Shown: positions 52,021 through 61,549 of the stretch, in pieces
Numbering within the stretch: position 1 is the first letter of the stretch
Layout of the letters: each line of letters starts with the position of its first letter
From: Streptomyces sp. NBRC 110028
Lineage (GTDB): Bacteria; Actinomycetota; Actinomycetes; Streptomycetales; Streptomycetaceae
Assembly (NCBI RefSeq): GCF_001417735.1
Contig: NZ_BBUZ01000032.1
Coordinates: forward strand, 124,001-188,000
Length of the DNA stretch: 64,000 nucleotides
Direction: 5' to 3'
Position numbers and translations under genes: made by a program
The notes under the pieces: generated by a model
The model's database searches: none
What the model was told of the DNA's origin: nothing
The model's input: only the letters and a program-made list of their open reading frames with translations

Positions 52021-52980
52021 GTGAACACTACACAAACAGCCGGTGACCTCACCGCCCTGTTGAAGGACGCCCCCACCAACTGGGGCCGGTGGGGCGACAA
52101 CGACGAGGTGGGATGCCTGAACCTGCTCGACACCGGACAAGTCCTGCGCGGCGCACAGGCGATACGGCAGGGCCGCGTGGTGACGCTGCAGCAGCTCATC
52201 GGGGACGCAGCGGACGAACTGATGCACCCCAGCCGCGATCCCGCACAGCACACGATCACTCAGGACCGGCAGAGCTACCGGAACGGCAGCGCCGTGCCTT
52301 TCCCCGGCGGTCTGCAGTTTGCCGATGACACACTCTCCATGCATCTGCAGGGCACCACCCACGTCGACGGCCTCGGACACGCCTGGTTCGACGACACCAT
52401 CTACAACGGCCGCAGCGCCGACACCACCGTCGGTGGGATGCAGCATGCCGGGGCCCTGCCGCTGGCCGAACGCGGCATCGTCGGTCACGGCGTACTCATC
52501 GACATCGCCGCGCACCGCGGCAAAGAGACGCTGGAGCCGGGCGAGACCTTCGACCACCACGACATTGTCGAATGCGCCGGTGCCCAGGGCATCTCCCTCA
52601 CTCCCCGGGACATCCTGGTGATCCGCACCGGCTGGCCGCGCTATTGCACGCAGGCAGGTCCCGACGTACTGACCGACCTCAACGAGCCGGGACTGCTCTA
52701 CAGCCCCGAACTCGTCGAATGGTTCCGGAGCATGGAGATTCCGGTGCTGGTCACCGACACCATCGCCAACGAAGCAACCCGCACCCCCGGCGGCTCCCAA
52801 TTCGCCCTGCACGGTGCGCTCATGCGCAACCTCGGCGTGGTCTTCACCGAGCTGGCCGCGCTGGAAGAGCTCGCCATGGACTGTGCCCGCGACAGCCAGT
52901 ACACCTTCCTGTACGCGGCCTCACCACTGAAGATCACGGCAGCCACCGGTTCTCCCGTCAACCCCCTCGCGATCAAATGA
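52021..52980 (+). CDS. Cyclase-family (kynurenine formamidase-like) metallohydrolase
   Basis: The 319-residue protein belongs to the COG1878 cyclase family: THVDGLGHAWFDDTIYNG gives the metal-binding HxDxxxH-type motif, with HGVLIDIAAHRGKETLEPGE and ILVIRTGW further on. Known members hydrolyse N-formylkynurenine or close/open lactam or lactone rings. GTG start 52021 follows TAGGAG by nine bases. It lies 12 bases after panB and overlaps the next gene by ATGA. In context, a lactone-forming or lactone-opening step on ketopantoate or pantoate is a reasonable guess. Confidence 0.85.
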   Translation: MNTTQTAGDLTALLKDAPTNWGRWGDNDEVGCLNLLDTGQVLRGAQAIRQGRVVTLQQLIGDAADELMHPSRDPAQHTITQDRQSYRNGSAVPFPGGLQFADDTLSMHLQGTTHVDGLGHAWFDDTIYNGRSADTTVGGMQHAGALPLAERGIVGHGVLIDIAAHRGKETLEPGETFDHHDIVECAGAQGISLTPRDILVIRTGWPRYCTQAGPDVLTDLNEPGLLYSPELVEWFRSMEIPVLVTDTIANEATRTPGGSQFALHGALMRNLGVVFTELAALEELAMDCARDSQYTFLYAASPLKITAATGSPVNPLAIK

Positions 52981-53999
52981 GCAACGGTAGAGCGCAATGG
53001 ACCGTGAGCGTGATCGGCGGGGGGCGGGTCGGCACCGCACTCGGCGCGATCTTGGCCGGTGCCGGGCACCGAGTGGTGTGCGCCTCCGGATCCTCGCCGG
53101 CCTCCCGGCGTCTGATCGACGAGCGGTTGCCCGGAGCACAGATCAGCACGCCGCTGGAGGCCGCCCGTGCCGCAGAGCTTGTGCTGATCGCGGTACCCGA
53201 CGACTCTCTGCACACCCTAGTTGAGGAGCTGAAGCCCCTCCCCTGGCACGGCAAGCTCGTTGTGCACACCAGCGGCCGGTACGCCGTCCAGGATCTGGCC
53301 CCCTTGGCCGAGGCAGGCGCCGGCACCGCCGCCATCCATCCCGTGATGACGTTCACCGGGCAACGCGACGACCTTGACCGGATCGCCGGCACGCCATTCG
53401 GCCTCACCGCACCATCCGCCCTCACCGCCACCATCCGCGCCCTCATAGCCGACTTCGGAGGCACGCCCTTTTCCCTGCCAGAGGACCGCAGCCTCTACCA
53501 CGCGGCTGTCACGCACGCTGCCAATCACCTCGTCGCCCTGGTATCCGCAAGCCTTGACATGCTGCGCAGTACCGGAGTGGACGACCCCGCCGAGCTGCTC
53601 GGTCCGCTGACGCGGGCCGCCCTGGACAACACGCTGCGCCGTGGCGTGGACGCCCTGACCGGCCCCATCGCACGCGGAGACAGCCGCGTGGTCGCCGGTC
53701 ACCTCGACGCTTTGGCTCGCCACTCGGCCGAGGACCACCACGCCTACCTGGCCATGGCCCGCCACACTGTGTACCGCGCGGCAGCAGCGGGACGTCTCAC
53801 CGGCTCCGCTGTCGCCACGCTCCAGAACATCCTGAACGATTCCATAGCGAGCCATGGCCAGCAAGCGGCAACGGCGCAGACGCCGGCTCGGCATGGACGC
53901 GACCAGGTGGTGCTCGATCTGGTACCCCGTCCCAATCAACCGCTGGATGATGCACCGTCAGCAGCGTCAGAGCACCGAAACAGCACAGCGGGACGGTAG
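52977..53999 (+). CDS. Rossmann/DUF2520 NADP-dependent oxidoreductase-like protein
   Basis: The protein of 340 residues has an N-terminal Rossmann fold (VSVIGGGRVGTALGAILAGA, LVLIAVPDDSLHTLVEEL) and a C-terminal helical DUF2520 domain (LYHAAVTHAANHLVALVSAS). The fold resembles ketopantoate reductase and 6-phosphogluconate dehydrogenases. DUF2520 proteins are often beside pan genes in actinobacteria, so ketopantoate reduction is plausible. The last 40 residues are low-complexity. Overlaps the cyclase gene by ATGA. Confidence 0.85.
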   Translation: MSNGRAQWTVSVIGGGRVGTALGAILAGAGHRVVCASGSSPASRRLIDERLPGAQISTPLEAARAAELVLIAVPDDSLHTLVEELKPLPWHGKLVVHTSGRYAVQDLAPLAEAGAGTAAIHPVMTFTGQRDDLDRIAGTPFGLTAPSALTATIRALIADFGGTPFSLPEDRSLYHAAVTHAANHLVALVSASLDMLRSTGVDDPAELLGPLTRAALDNTLRRGVDALTGPIARGDSRVVAGHLDALARHSAEDHHAYLAMARHTVYRAAAAGRLTGSAVATLQNILNDSIASHGQQAATAQTPARHGRDQVVLDLVPRPNQPLDDAPSAASEHRNSTAGR

Positions 54000-54109
54000 G
54001 CGCCTCTCGTCGACGCCGCCACCTGCTGCGCATCCAGCCGGACGGTTGTCGACGTGGCAAGGCGGCGCGTACGACGAGCTCGAACAACGCGGGTGGTCCG
54101 TTTCCGGCA

Positions 54110-54490
54110 CTCGACTTTGTGCCTGCGCTTGTACATGTCGCGGTTGACGCCTGGTGGTCTGCCGCCTGCCGAACCGCGGCGGAGACGGTGTCCTGCCTGG
54201 TCACGCTTCTCCGGGATGGTGTGCGGGATCTGCCGCCGGCGCAGGTACTCGCGGATCTGGCGGGAGGAGTAGGCGCGATCGGCAAGGAGGTGGCTGGGGC
54301 GGACACGTGGTCGTCCACCAGCAGGCCGTGGAACGCGGATGCGGTCCATGACCTTGGTGAACACCGGCGCGTTGGCGCTCTGTCCGGTGGTGATCACGGC
54401 GGACAGGACGTGAAAGGAGGTTTCGACAGCGAGGTGGATCTTGGTTGTCAGGCCGCCGCGCGAGCGTCCGAGCGCGTGGTCCTCCGGCTC
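54110..54490 (-). pseudogene. IS5-family transposase fragment
   Basis: The leftward frame reads EDHALGRSRGGLTTKIHLAV, LLADRAYSSRQIREYLRRRQ and IPHTIPEKRDQAGHRLRRGS, the DDE core of IS5-type transposases. The usual N-terminal half is missing and the C-terminus degenerates after KVE. Inverted repeats were not found. Confidence 0.82.
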
Positions 54491-54546
54491 GGCCGCCAGC
54501 CCGTTGGCAGGCGGCCGGCCCGGATCGTGATCCCCTTTTTGCGGGC

Positions 54547-54636
54547 CCCGGCTTCCGCCTCCAGCTTCCGCAGCGCGTACGACAGGGCTGGCTGGCTCAC
54601 GTACAGCCGCGCTGCCGCCCGGCGGAGGAAGCGCGT
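54547..54636 (-). pseudogene. LysR helix-turn-helix remnant
   Basis: About 30 residues (AARLYVSQPALSYALRKLEA) match the DNA-binding helix of LysR regulators. The fragment abuts the transposase remnant and points away from the SDR remnant, as in a typical divergent LysR-SDR pair broken by an insertion. Confidence 0.7.
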
Positions 54637-54812
54637 TGATTTCTGTCTTGGACAACGGGAACGGGCGGTGGCCGTCATGGAGACGCGCGCCGGGACATCG
54701 CCCGGGCGTGCTCGCCGGCTGGTACCCCGTCGGCTTCCGGAACCACCCTGGAGATTTCCATGTGCGACAACGCCCGCGCCGTTTCTGCTCCCGTCGCCAC
54801 CCCGCCCGCTCC

Positions 54813-54935
54813 GCAACCGGCAAGGTCTGGCTGATCAACGGCGCCGGCTCCGGTTTCGGGCAGGCGATCGCGCGGGCAGCTCTCGGCGCCGGTGACACCG
54901 CGGTGGCCGCCGCCCGCCGCCCCGAATCCCTGACG
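54813..54935 (+). pseudogene. N-terminal remnant of a short-chain dehydrogenase
   Basis: ATGKVWLINGAGSGFGQAIA and ALGAGDTAVAAARRPESL match the first 40 residues of an SDR (cofactor motif NGAGSGFG). It ends where the convergent APH-type gene begins; no in-frame start. Confidence 0.75.
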
Positions 54936-55877
54936 TCACCTCTTCGGCGCTGGGGGACTGGAGGGGCGGATCGTCGTGGTGAGGCGTCGCAGCGCGGTCT
55001 GGGCGGGCGGGCCCCAGGTGCGCTTGCCGCCCGGACGGCCGTGGACGCCTGCCTCTCCGATGAAGATGCAAGCGAGGGCTTTCAACACGGCCCAGCCGCG
55101 GGCGCGGCGTCGGGTCGCTGCGTCGGCGGCCGGTTGGCAGGCGTCGTGGAAGCGGTCGACGGCGCCGTCCGGCAGAAGCATCCAGGCGGCAGCGAGATCG
55201 CAGGCCGGATCGCCCGCGAACAGATCGCCGAAGTCAATCACACCGCAGAAGGTGCCGTCCGCCGTGAGGACGTTGGCCGGATGCAGATCGCCATGCAGCC
55301 ACAGTGCCGGCCCCGTCCAGTCGGGTGCGGCGACGGCATCTTCCCAGACGGCGCGGACAGCGTCCGGGTCAGGGATCAGCCGCGACTCGGTGGCCGAGGC
55401 CAAGGCCTGTTCGAACCCTTCCGCCTGATCGGTCAGCGGCCCTCCGCGGTCACGACCGGTCGGCGCCCCGGCGGGGGCAGGTCGGTGAAGAGCGGTGAGG
55501 AACGCGGCCAGGGTGTCGGCCGCCTCCGCGGCGCGCGTGGCGGGGGCGCGGTCGGCGGGCGTTCCCGGCACCCAGGTGGTGACGATCCAGGGCCGCGGAA
55601 ACCGCTCGGAGGGTTCGCCGAGGCGCTGCGGTACGGGGACCGGCAGGGGAAGGTGCGGGGCGAGAGCGGGAAGCCAGGCGTGCTCCTTTCGCAGCAGCGC
55701 GTCCGCGGACAGCGTCGCCCAGGGCAGCCGGACGGCGAGGTCGTCGCCGAGCCGCCACAGCTGGTTGTCCCAGCCCCGCGCACCGAGCCGCACAGGGTGA
55801 TCTGCCAGGTCGGGGTGCTGGTCGCGTAGCAGATCCCGGACCAGTTCCGCGGTGATCTCGATCTCGGTGTGGGTCAT
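54936..55877 (-). CDS. APH-family phosphotransferase
   Basis: The 313-residue kinase-fold protein has LGARGWDNQLWRLGDDLAVR in the N-lobe, the catalytic loop LHGDLHPANVL with the base Asp, and VIDFGDLFAGDPACDLA with the metal Asp. It could phosphorylate an aminoglycoside, macrolide, or small metabolite; substrate cannot be assigned. Length and motifs are complete. The ribosome site before ATG 55877 is weak. Confidence 0.9.
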   Translation of the reverse strand: MTHTEIEITAELVRDLLRDQHPDLADHPVRLGARGWDNQLWRLGDDLAVRLPWATLSADALLRKEHAWLPALAPHLPLPVPVPQRLGEPSERFPRPWIVTTWVPGTPADRAPATRAAEAADTLAAFLTALHRPAPAGAPTGRDRGGPLTDQAEGFEQALASATESRLIPDPDAVRAVWEDAVAAPDWTGPALWLHGDLHPANVLTADGTFCGVIDFGDLFAGDPACDLAAAWMLLPDGAVDRFHDACQPAADAATRRRARGWAVLKALACIFIGEAGVHGRPGGKRTWGPPAQTALRRLTTTIRPSSPPAPKR

Positions 55878-56343
55878 GCGGAGCCACGATAGCCGGACGG
55901 TGGACCACCGTTCGTGACGTCCAGTACGCAGCAGAGTCCGGCCTGAGCATCCGGGCCGCTCGGTTGCTCGACGCGGTGATGACCGCGGTCACGATCTTGC
56001 GGGCGGCTCCAGCCTCCGGCGGGCCTCGCCGCCAGGCCCGGGTCGTTCTCGCGGGCTGTCCACGCAGGGCGATCCCCATGGAGGCATCGACATCAGCTGA
56101 CCCCCTGCGACCGCACGACACAGCGGCGGCCAGCAGGGGCCCTCCTGCCGACAAGGGCAACGAGTTCTGCCTCGGCTGAGCGTCCTCCAAGGCGGCGAGG
56201 CGGGAGCCGTCTCCCTCGGGCCTCCTTTGGCCAGGCCGCCGGCGCGCCCGATAGCCGCCGTCCGCGAGGACCGCGGTCGGGGAGGCCGGCATCGCGCAGC
56301 CGATCTCCCCCCGGTGACGGCCGCCATCGGCGCCTGTCTGGGG
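55878..56343. other. 466 bases without a recognised gene
   Basis: No family match on either strand. It separates two leftward genes and presumably holds the APH-gene promoter. Confidence 0.45.
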
Positions 56344-57564
56344 TTACCTCGCGGCCAGGAATGCGGGCAGGGTGAGGGCCGAGTGGGCCGGTCGTCCCTC
56401 CCCGGAGGGCATGGTGCTGAGATCGCGCAGCATGTCGTTGCGCCGCTCCAGGGCGCGAGCGGTGGTGGGGAAGAGCGTGGCGTCGCCCACGCCGATCCGC
56501 CCCTGGTTCAGGGTCACGAACTCACGCGTGTCGTGTTCGTAGGCGGCGAAGCCCGCGGTGGCGTCACGGTCGGCCAGGGAACCGGCCAGCATGTACGCAC
56601 CGACGAGCGCGAGGCTGGTGCCCTGTCCGGTGAGGAACGAGGGTGCGTACGCGGCGTCGCCCACCATGGCGACCCTGCCGCTGGACCAGCGAGGCATGCG
56701 GATCTGGCTGACCACGTCGATGAACAGATCATCCGCCTCGCGCATGGCGGCGATCATGCCCGGGACTTCCCATCCCGCGTCGGCGAAAAGAGTGGCCACC
56801 AGGTCCCGCTGGGCCTCTGGGTCGCGGAGCGCGTCGAGTGGCGGTTCCGGGTGGGCGAAGTTCAGGAAGGCGTGCACTTCGTCGTCGTCCCCTACGGCGT
56901 AGAGAGCCGCGGCTCTGCCGGGGGTGTTCCACATCATGGTCTCGTGGGAGAGGCCGAAGGTGTTGCGCATCGTGAACACGGCGAAGCAGTACCCGAGATA
57001 CCGGTGGAACTGCTCTTCGGGGCCGAACAGGAACTCCCGGGTACGTGAGTGCAGACCATCCGCGCCGAACACCATGTCGAACGTACGTCTGCCGCCCCCG
57101 CGGAAGGTGACATCGACCCCGTGGCCGGACTGGTCGAGGGTGGCGATGGAGTCGTTGAACATGAACTCCACGTCGTCACGGACCGCCGTGTAAAGAGCGT
57201 CGGTCAGATCCCCGCGCCGCACCTCCAGGTCCCGTCCCGCGACACTGCCGACGACGGTATGCGGGTTGACCGAGGCCACCTTGCTGCCGTCCCCGTCGAG
57301 GAAGGTGAGCCGACGCAAGTCGACGTGTGCGTCATGTAATTGTGGCAAGATTCCCATCCGCCGGACGACCTCCAGTGCGGTGCCGCGCACGTCGATGGGG
57401 TATCCACCGCTCCGTAGTGCGCCCGCCTTCTCCACCACCGTGACCGCGTATCCGTAGCGGTTCAGCCAGAACGCGAGGGCGGACCCCGCGATGCCGGCCC
57501 CCGAAATCAAGACCTCGTGCCTCGGCGTGGTGCGGATGTCCGTCAACGGATCGGTGAGGGTCAT
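56344..57564 (-). CDS. FAD-dependent aromatic-type monooxygenase
   Basis: The 406-residue flavoprotein has FAD motif LISGAGIAGSALAFWLNRYG, the DG-type motif FGADGLHSRTR and the second FAD motif VAMVGDAAYAPSFLTGQGTS. It is complete, unlike the relative at 46791. It probably hydroxylates an aromatic or polyketide, possibly a drug. A TTA leucine codon (plus-strand 57337-57339, in PQLHD) makes translation potentially bldA-dependent. Start overlaps the MFS stop as ATGA, so the pair is an oxidise-and-export unit. Confidence 0.92.
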   Translation of the reverse strand: MTLTDPLTDIRTTPRHEVLISGAGIAGSALAFWLNRYGYAVTVVEKAGALRSGGYPIDVRGTALEVVRRMGILPQLHDAHVDLRRLTFLDGDGSKVASVNPHTVVGSVAGRDLEVRRGDLTDALYTAVRDDVEFMFNDSIATLDQSGHGVDVTFRGGGRRTFDMVFGADGLHSRTREFLFGPEEQFHRYLGYCFAVFTMRNTFGLSHETMMWNTPGRAAALYAVGDDDEVHAFLNFAHPEPPLDALRDPEAQRDLVATLFADAGWEVPGMIAAMREADDLFIDVVSQIRMPRWSSGRVAMVGDAAYAPSFLTGQGTSLALVGAYMLAGSLADRDATAGFAAYEHDTREFVTLNQGRIGVGDATLFPTTARALERRNDMLRDLSTMPSGEGRPAHSALTLPAFLAAR

Positions 57565-58955
57565 GCCTTGACTCCTTTGCTCATGGTGCGGACGGCAAGC
57601 AGGGACAGCGCCGTGACGGCGCCGGCGATGACGAAGCCGGTGACGAAGGCCGATTCGGCCGGGCCTTCCATCCCGGGATGGGTCCCGGCGGTGAGGAAGG
57701 CGCCGCTGACCTGTGCGCCTGCCGCGAAGCCGATCACGCGAGTCACCAGGACCAGGCTGGTGGCGGTGCCGGTGTTGCCGTGATCGACCGAGGTGGCGGT
57801 CTTGACGACCATCGCCGTGATGCAGACACCGCTGGTCAGGGCGATCAGCGCCTTACCGACGACGAGGTGCCAGATCTCGGTGTGCACGAACGCCAGGGCG
57901 ACCAACGTGGCCGTCATGACGCCGACTCCGGCAGTGACCACGGCGCTGGAGCCGAAACGCCGCGCCGCGGCCCCGCCGAGCGGCCCGCTGATCGCCCCCG
58001 CGACGGCGCCGGGCAACAGGTACCGCCCGATGTCGGTGGAGCCGGCCCCGAACCCGTATCCGTCGGCGGACACCGCGAACAGCTGCGGAACGAGATACAT
58101 CGACACCGAGGTACCCACGCAGACGGCGAATGTGACCGCATAGGAGCTCCATATCGCTGGCTTCGCCACCAGGTTCAGATCGACCATCGGCGAGGGTGAC
58201 CGGCGTTCAACGAAGATCCATCCGGTCACGAGGAGGGCCAGGAGCACAACGAGGGCGCCGAGCGCCAGCGGCCGGCTGCCGAACTCGGGCGCCATCGAGA
58301 GCCCGAGCATGAGGGTCAGCAGAACGCCGCTCAGGAGGACCAGGCCGGGCCAGTCGATCCTGGCGTCCGACCGGGCCGGCGGATCGTTCGGCATCAGCCG
58401 GTGGACCAGCAGGGTCGCCACGGCGACCGCGATCGTCGGTATCGCGAACATCCAGTGCCGGGACAGCCCTTCCGCGATGGGCCCGGCCAACAGCGTCCCC
58501 AGCATGCCGCCGCCCACGAACAACCCGCTGACCACCCCGATGGCCACCTGGGACTCTCCCGTGGGGAGGTGCTTGCGTACCAGGATGAACGAAAGCGGCA
58601 TCGCGCCCACCATCGCGCCCTCCAGCACCTGACCGAGCAGCAGGACCGGCAGGTTCGGTGCCAGCGAGGACACCAGTCCACCGGCCGAGACCACCGCCAT
58701 CAGCCGGAGCATCATCCATTTCCCGCCGTAGCGGTCACCGAGGTTGCCCGCGACGGGCGTGACGAGAGCACCGGTGATGAGCATCGTGATGCTGAGCAGT
58801 GCCCCTTGGGCGGGACTCATGGACAATTCCCGTTGCAGCAGCGGGAGCGTCGGGGTCACCACCGACTCCAGGGTCCCGGTGGCGGCCGCCAGCATGCCGA
58901 GGGCCCCGACAGCGGCCTTCCCGATGCGGAGCGGGGGCGCCAGGGTTGTGGTCAT
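57561..58955 (-). CDS. MFS exporter, 14-TM type
   Basis: The 464-residue transporter has NLGDRYGGKWMMLRL (motif A), GGGMLGTLLAGPIAEGLSRH (motif C-like) and GAVAGAISGPLGGAAARRFG in the second half. It is the first gene of a two-gene operon with the flavin monooxygenase. GAAGGAAAGAA precedes ATG 58955. A drug-efflux role is likely but not proven. Confidence 0.88.
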   Translation of the reverse strand: MTTTLAPPLRIGKAAVGALGMLAAATGTLESVVTPTLPLLQRELSMSPAQGALLSITMLITGALVTPVAGNLGDRYGGKWMMLRLMAVVSAGGLVSSLAPNLPVLLLGQVLEGAMVGAMPLSFILVRKHLPTGESQVAIGVVSGLFVGGGMLGTLLAGPIAEGLSRHWMFAIPTIAVAVATLLVHRLMPNDPPARSDARIDWPGLVLLSGVLLTLMLGLSMAPEFGSRPLALGALVVLLALLVTGWIFVERRSPSPMVDLNLVAKPAIWSSYAVTFAVCVGTSVSMYLVPQLFAVSADGYGFGAGSTDIGRYLLPGAVAGAISGPLGGAAARRFGSSAVVTAGVGVMTATLVALAFVHTEIWHLVVGKALIALTSGVCITAMVVKTATSVDHGNTGTATSLVLVTRVIGFAAGAQVSGAFLTAGTHPGMEGPAESAFVTGFVIAGAVTALSLLAVRTMSKGVKA

Positions 58956-59349
58956 GAATGTTCTTTCCTTCGTTGTCGGACGCGTGAGGGTTCGGCAACG
59001 CGCGTAGCGCTGCCGTTTCGCCGGGCCCGGTTCGGGCACTGTGCTTGAGCACGTGCGCCCCCTTGTCCGTGTGAGCCGGCATGTTAGGAAGCGCGGCGCT
59101 CACCCCACATCACCCCCCAGAGCCACTGTTCGTGCCATACCTGGGGTGGGTCAGGGTGACAAAAGGCGGGCACGGTCGGCGCACCAGGTTTCCACCTGCG
59201 ACGCGGCGCCAAGTCGAGGAGGAGCCGGAGACCCACGAGCAGGTCAAAGGGGCTGGGGAACAGCCGTAGTGTCAGGGGGCGGGTGAGCGGCCTGTGGAGG
59301 CAGCCGGATGGCTGTTCGGCGACCAGGAGCGGACCGTTGTCACCGCCGA

Positions 59350-59760
59350 GCGCGCAGACGGGCTCGGCAGCGTGACCGCCGGCGGCCACAAGTCCTCCCG
59401 CCACCAGCAGAGGGGACTCGTCGACCTTGGATACGGCGGCACCACCAGCGAGGTGACGGCGAACAGGCCGGCCGGCGGCAGCATCCTTCTCGCCCGCGGC
59501 CAGGGGCCCCAGCGCAGCCCCTCCCGCAGGTAGAGGCCCAGAACGAGAAAGAAGGCGTTCAGGCCGCAGGTGAACAAAGCGATCAAAGCCGGCCCGCGCC
59601 TCGCAGCAGCCGAGCAGGGGCCAGCCCCCCGGCGGTGGGCGCCGGCGCGCACCCGGCGGAGGCGACCACGATGAACACATCCAGGTTGGCCAGCGGCGTG
59701 CCGACCAGCATCACCGCGAGAGCGGCCCAGCGTCGCGCCCCGGGGCATCCCCGTGACGGG
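59350..59760 (-). pseudogene. MFS (DHA2) exporter pseudogene in three frames
   Basis: Leftward fragments in separate frames are RRWAALAVMLVGTPLANLDV (first helix, near 59740-59640), LIALFTCGLNAFFLVLGLYL (59592-59499) and LLVAGGLVAAGG (near 59410-59375). Their order matches a DHA2 exporter with large deletions and frameshifts. Nothing else recognised in 58956-59835 beyond the promoter of the MFS/monooxygenase operon. Confidence 0.72.
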
Positions 59761-59835
59761 GACCGCGGCGTGAGCCGCGTCGGCTGGAGCTGACTGGGAC
59801 ATGCCCTACGGGTGAACCTGAGCGGCCATGGCCGC

Positions 59836-61395
59836 TCAGGTGTGCTCGGGAGCGGTGGCGCTGGCGCTGGTGGCGCAGTGGCCGTCGGCGCTGCCCGGGG
59901 AGTCGGTGATGGGCGGGGTGCCGGCGGCCGAGGCCCGCACGAGGCGGGGTCCGTCCGGCCCGTACACCGCGCGCGGTTCGGGAAACGCGGTCAGCAGTCC
60001 GAGGTAGCTCACGGCCGCGAGGGCGAGGCCGACCGGCAGGGAGATGTCGGCGCCGTTCGCGAGATCACCCAGCGGGCCGACGAACTGGCCCGGCAGGTTC
60101 ACGAAGAGCAGCGCCACGACGGCCGACACCAGCCAGGCGGACATCCCGCGCCAGTTCCAGCCGTGGGTGAACCAGTAACGGCCGCCGCGCTGACGGCGGT
60201 TGAAGACCTGCAGCGCCTCAGCGTCGTACCAGCCACGGCGGGTGACATAGCCGAGAACCATCACGATCATCCAGGGCGCGGTGCAGGTGACGATCAGCGT
60301 CGCGAAGGTGGAGATGGACTGGGTGAGGTTCAGGACGAACCGGCCGAGGAAGAGGAACACGATCGACAGGGCCCCGATGAGGAAGGTCGCCCTGACCCGG
60401 CTGAAGCGCGGAAAGACGCTGGAGAAGTCGAGGCCGGTGCCGTAGAGCGCTGTGGTGCCGGTCGACAGACCGCCGATCAGCGCGATCAGGCACAGTGGCA
60501 GGAAGTACCAGCCGGGTGAGATCGCCAGCAGCCCGCCGACGTAGTTGGGAGCGGCCGGGTCGACGTATGCGGCGGCCTTTGTGGCGATGACCGAGGCGGT
60601 GGCCAGGCCGAAGACGAACGGCAGCAGGGTGGCGAGCTGGGCGAGGAACGCGGCGCCCATCACCCGGCGGCGCGGTGTCGCGGCCGGGATGTAGCGGGAC
60701 CAGTCACCGAGGAAGGCGCCGAAGGAGACCGGGTTGGACAGCACGATCAGTGCGGCGCCGATGAACGAGGGCCAGAACAGCGGGTCGGCGGTGGAGGTGA
60801 AGGTGCCCGCGTAGCCGGGGTCGAAATCGCCGCCGAAGGCGACGGCGCCCAGCACGAAGAGTGCCGAAGCGGCCGTCACGGCAACCTTGTTGACCAGCAG
60901 CATGAAGCGGAAGCCGTAGACGCAGACGATGAGGACGAGGACCGCGAACACCGCGTAGGCGGCGCCGTACGAAACCTCCGACTCCGGTACACCGGCGAGC
61001 CGGTGCGCCCCGCCGATGAGCGCGTCACCCGATGACCACACCGAGATCGAGAAGAACGCGATCGCGGTGAGCAGCGAGAGGAACGAGCCGACGATCCGGC
61101 CGTGCACCCCCAGGTGCGCCGAGGATGAGACCGCGTTGTTCGTGCCGTTCGCCGGGCCGAACAGCGCCATGGGGGCGAGCAGCAGCGCCCCCGCGACCAG
61201 GCCGAAGACGGTCGCCGCGAGACCTTGCAGGAAGGACAGCCCCAACAGGACGGGAAAGGCGCCGAGTACGCACGTCGCAAAGGTGTTGGCGCCGCCGAAA
61301 GCCAGCCGGAAGAGGTCGATCGGGCGGGCCGACCGCTCCTCGTCCGGTATGCGGTCGACACCATGGGTCTCGATCTCGGTGATCGACGTGGTCAC
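59836..61395 (-). CDS. NCS1-family nucleobase/cytosine permease
   Basis: The 519-residue, 12-helix importer carries NCS1 signatures: FRLAFGGANTFATCVLGAFP, GPANGTNNAVSSSAHLGVHG and FGAFLGDWSRYIP. It imports a purine, pyrimidine, hydantoin or allantoin with a cation. GTG 61395 follows GGTGGAG; GTG 61404 is too close to the ribosome site. The last 40 residues are hydrophilic. No catabolic partner is adjacent. Confidence 0.9.
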   Translation of the reverse strand: MTTSITEIETHGVDRIPDEERSARPIDLFRLAFGGANTFATCVLGAFPVLLGLSFLQGLAATVFGLVAGALLLAPMALFGPANGTNNAVSSSAHLGVHGRIVGSFLSLLTAIAFFSISVWSSGDALIGGAHRLAGVPESEVSYGAAYAVFAVLVLIVCVYGFRFMLLVNKVAVTAASALFVLGAVAFGGDFDPGYAGTFTSTADPLFWPSFIGAALIVLSNPVSFGAFLGDWSRYIPAATPRRRVMGAAFLAQLATLLPFVFGLATASVIATKAAAYVDPAAPNYVGGLLAISPGWYFLPLCLIALIGGLSTGTTALYGTGLDFSSVFPRFSRVRATFLIGALSIVFLFLGRFVLNLTQSISTFATLIVTCTAPWMIVMVLGYVTRRGWYDAEALQVFNRRQRGGRYWFTHGWNWRGMSAWLVSAVVALLFVNLPGQFVGPLGDLANGADISLPVGLALAAVSYLGLLTAFPEPRAVYGPDGPRLVRASAAGTPPITDSPGSADGHCATSASATAPEHT

Positions 61396-61549
61396 GGACT
61401 CCACCCTCCGGTACGGCTGTGGTATCGCCCCGTGGTCGGGGACGGGGCCACAGTCTGCGTCCTATCGCTGACCAGCGGCAACCGCCCGGCGGGGGCACCC
61501 TGGCATAGGGTGGCCGTCTCATCCGACGCACTGCGACGAGGATCAGCCC

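Noticed and set aside
56120-56179. DKGNEFCLG at the end of a short frame, like the C-terminus of a VOC protein
   Set aside because: Only nine residues match and nothing upstream in frame looks like a VOC domain.
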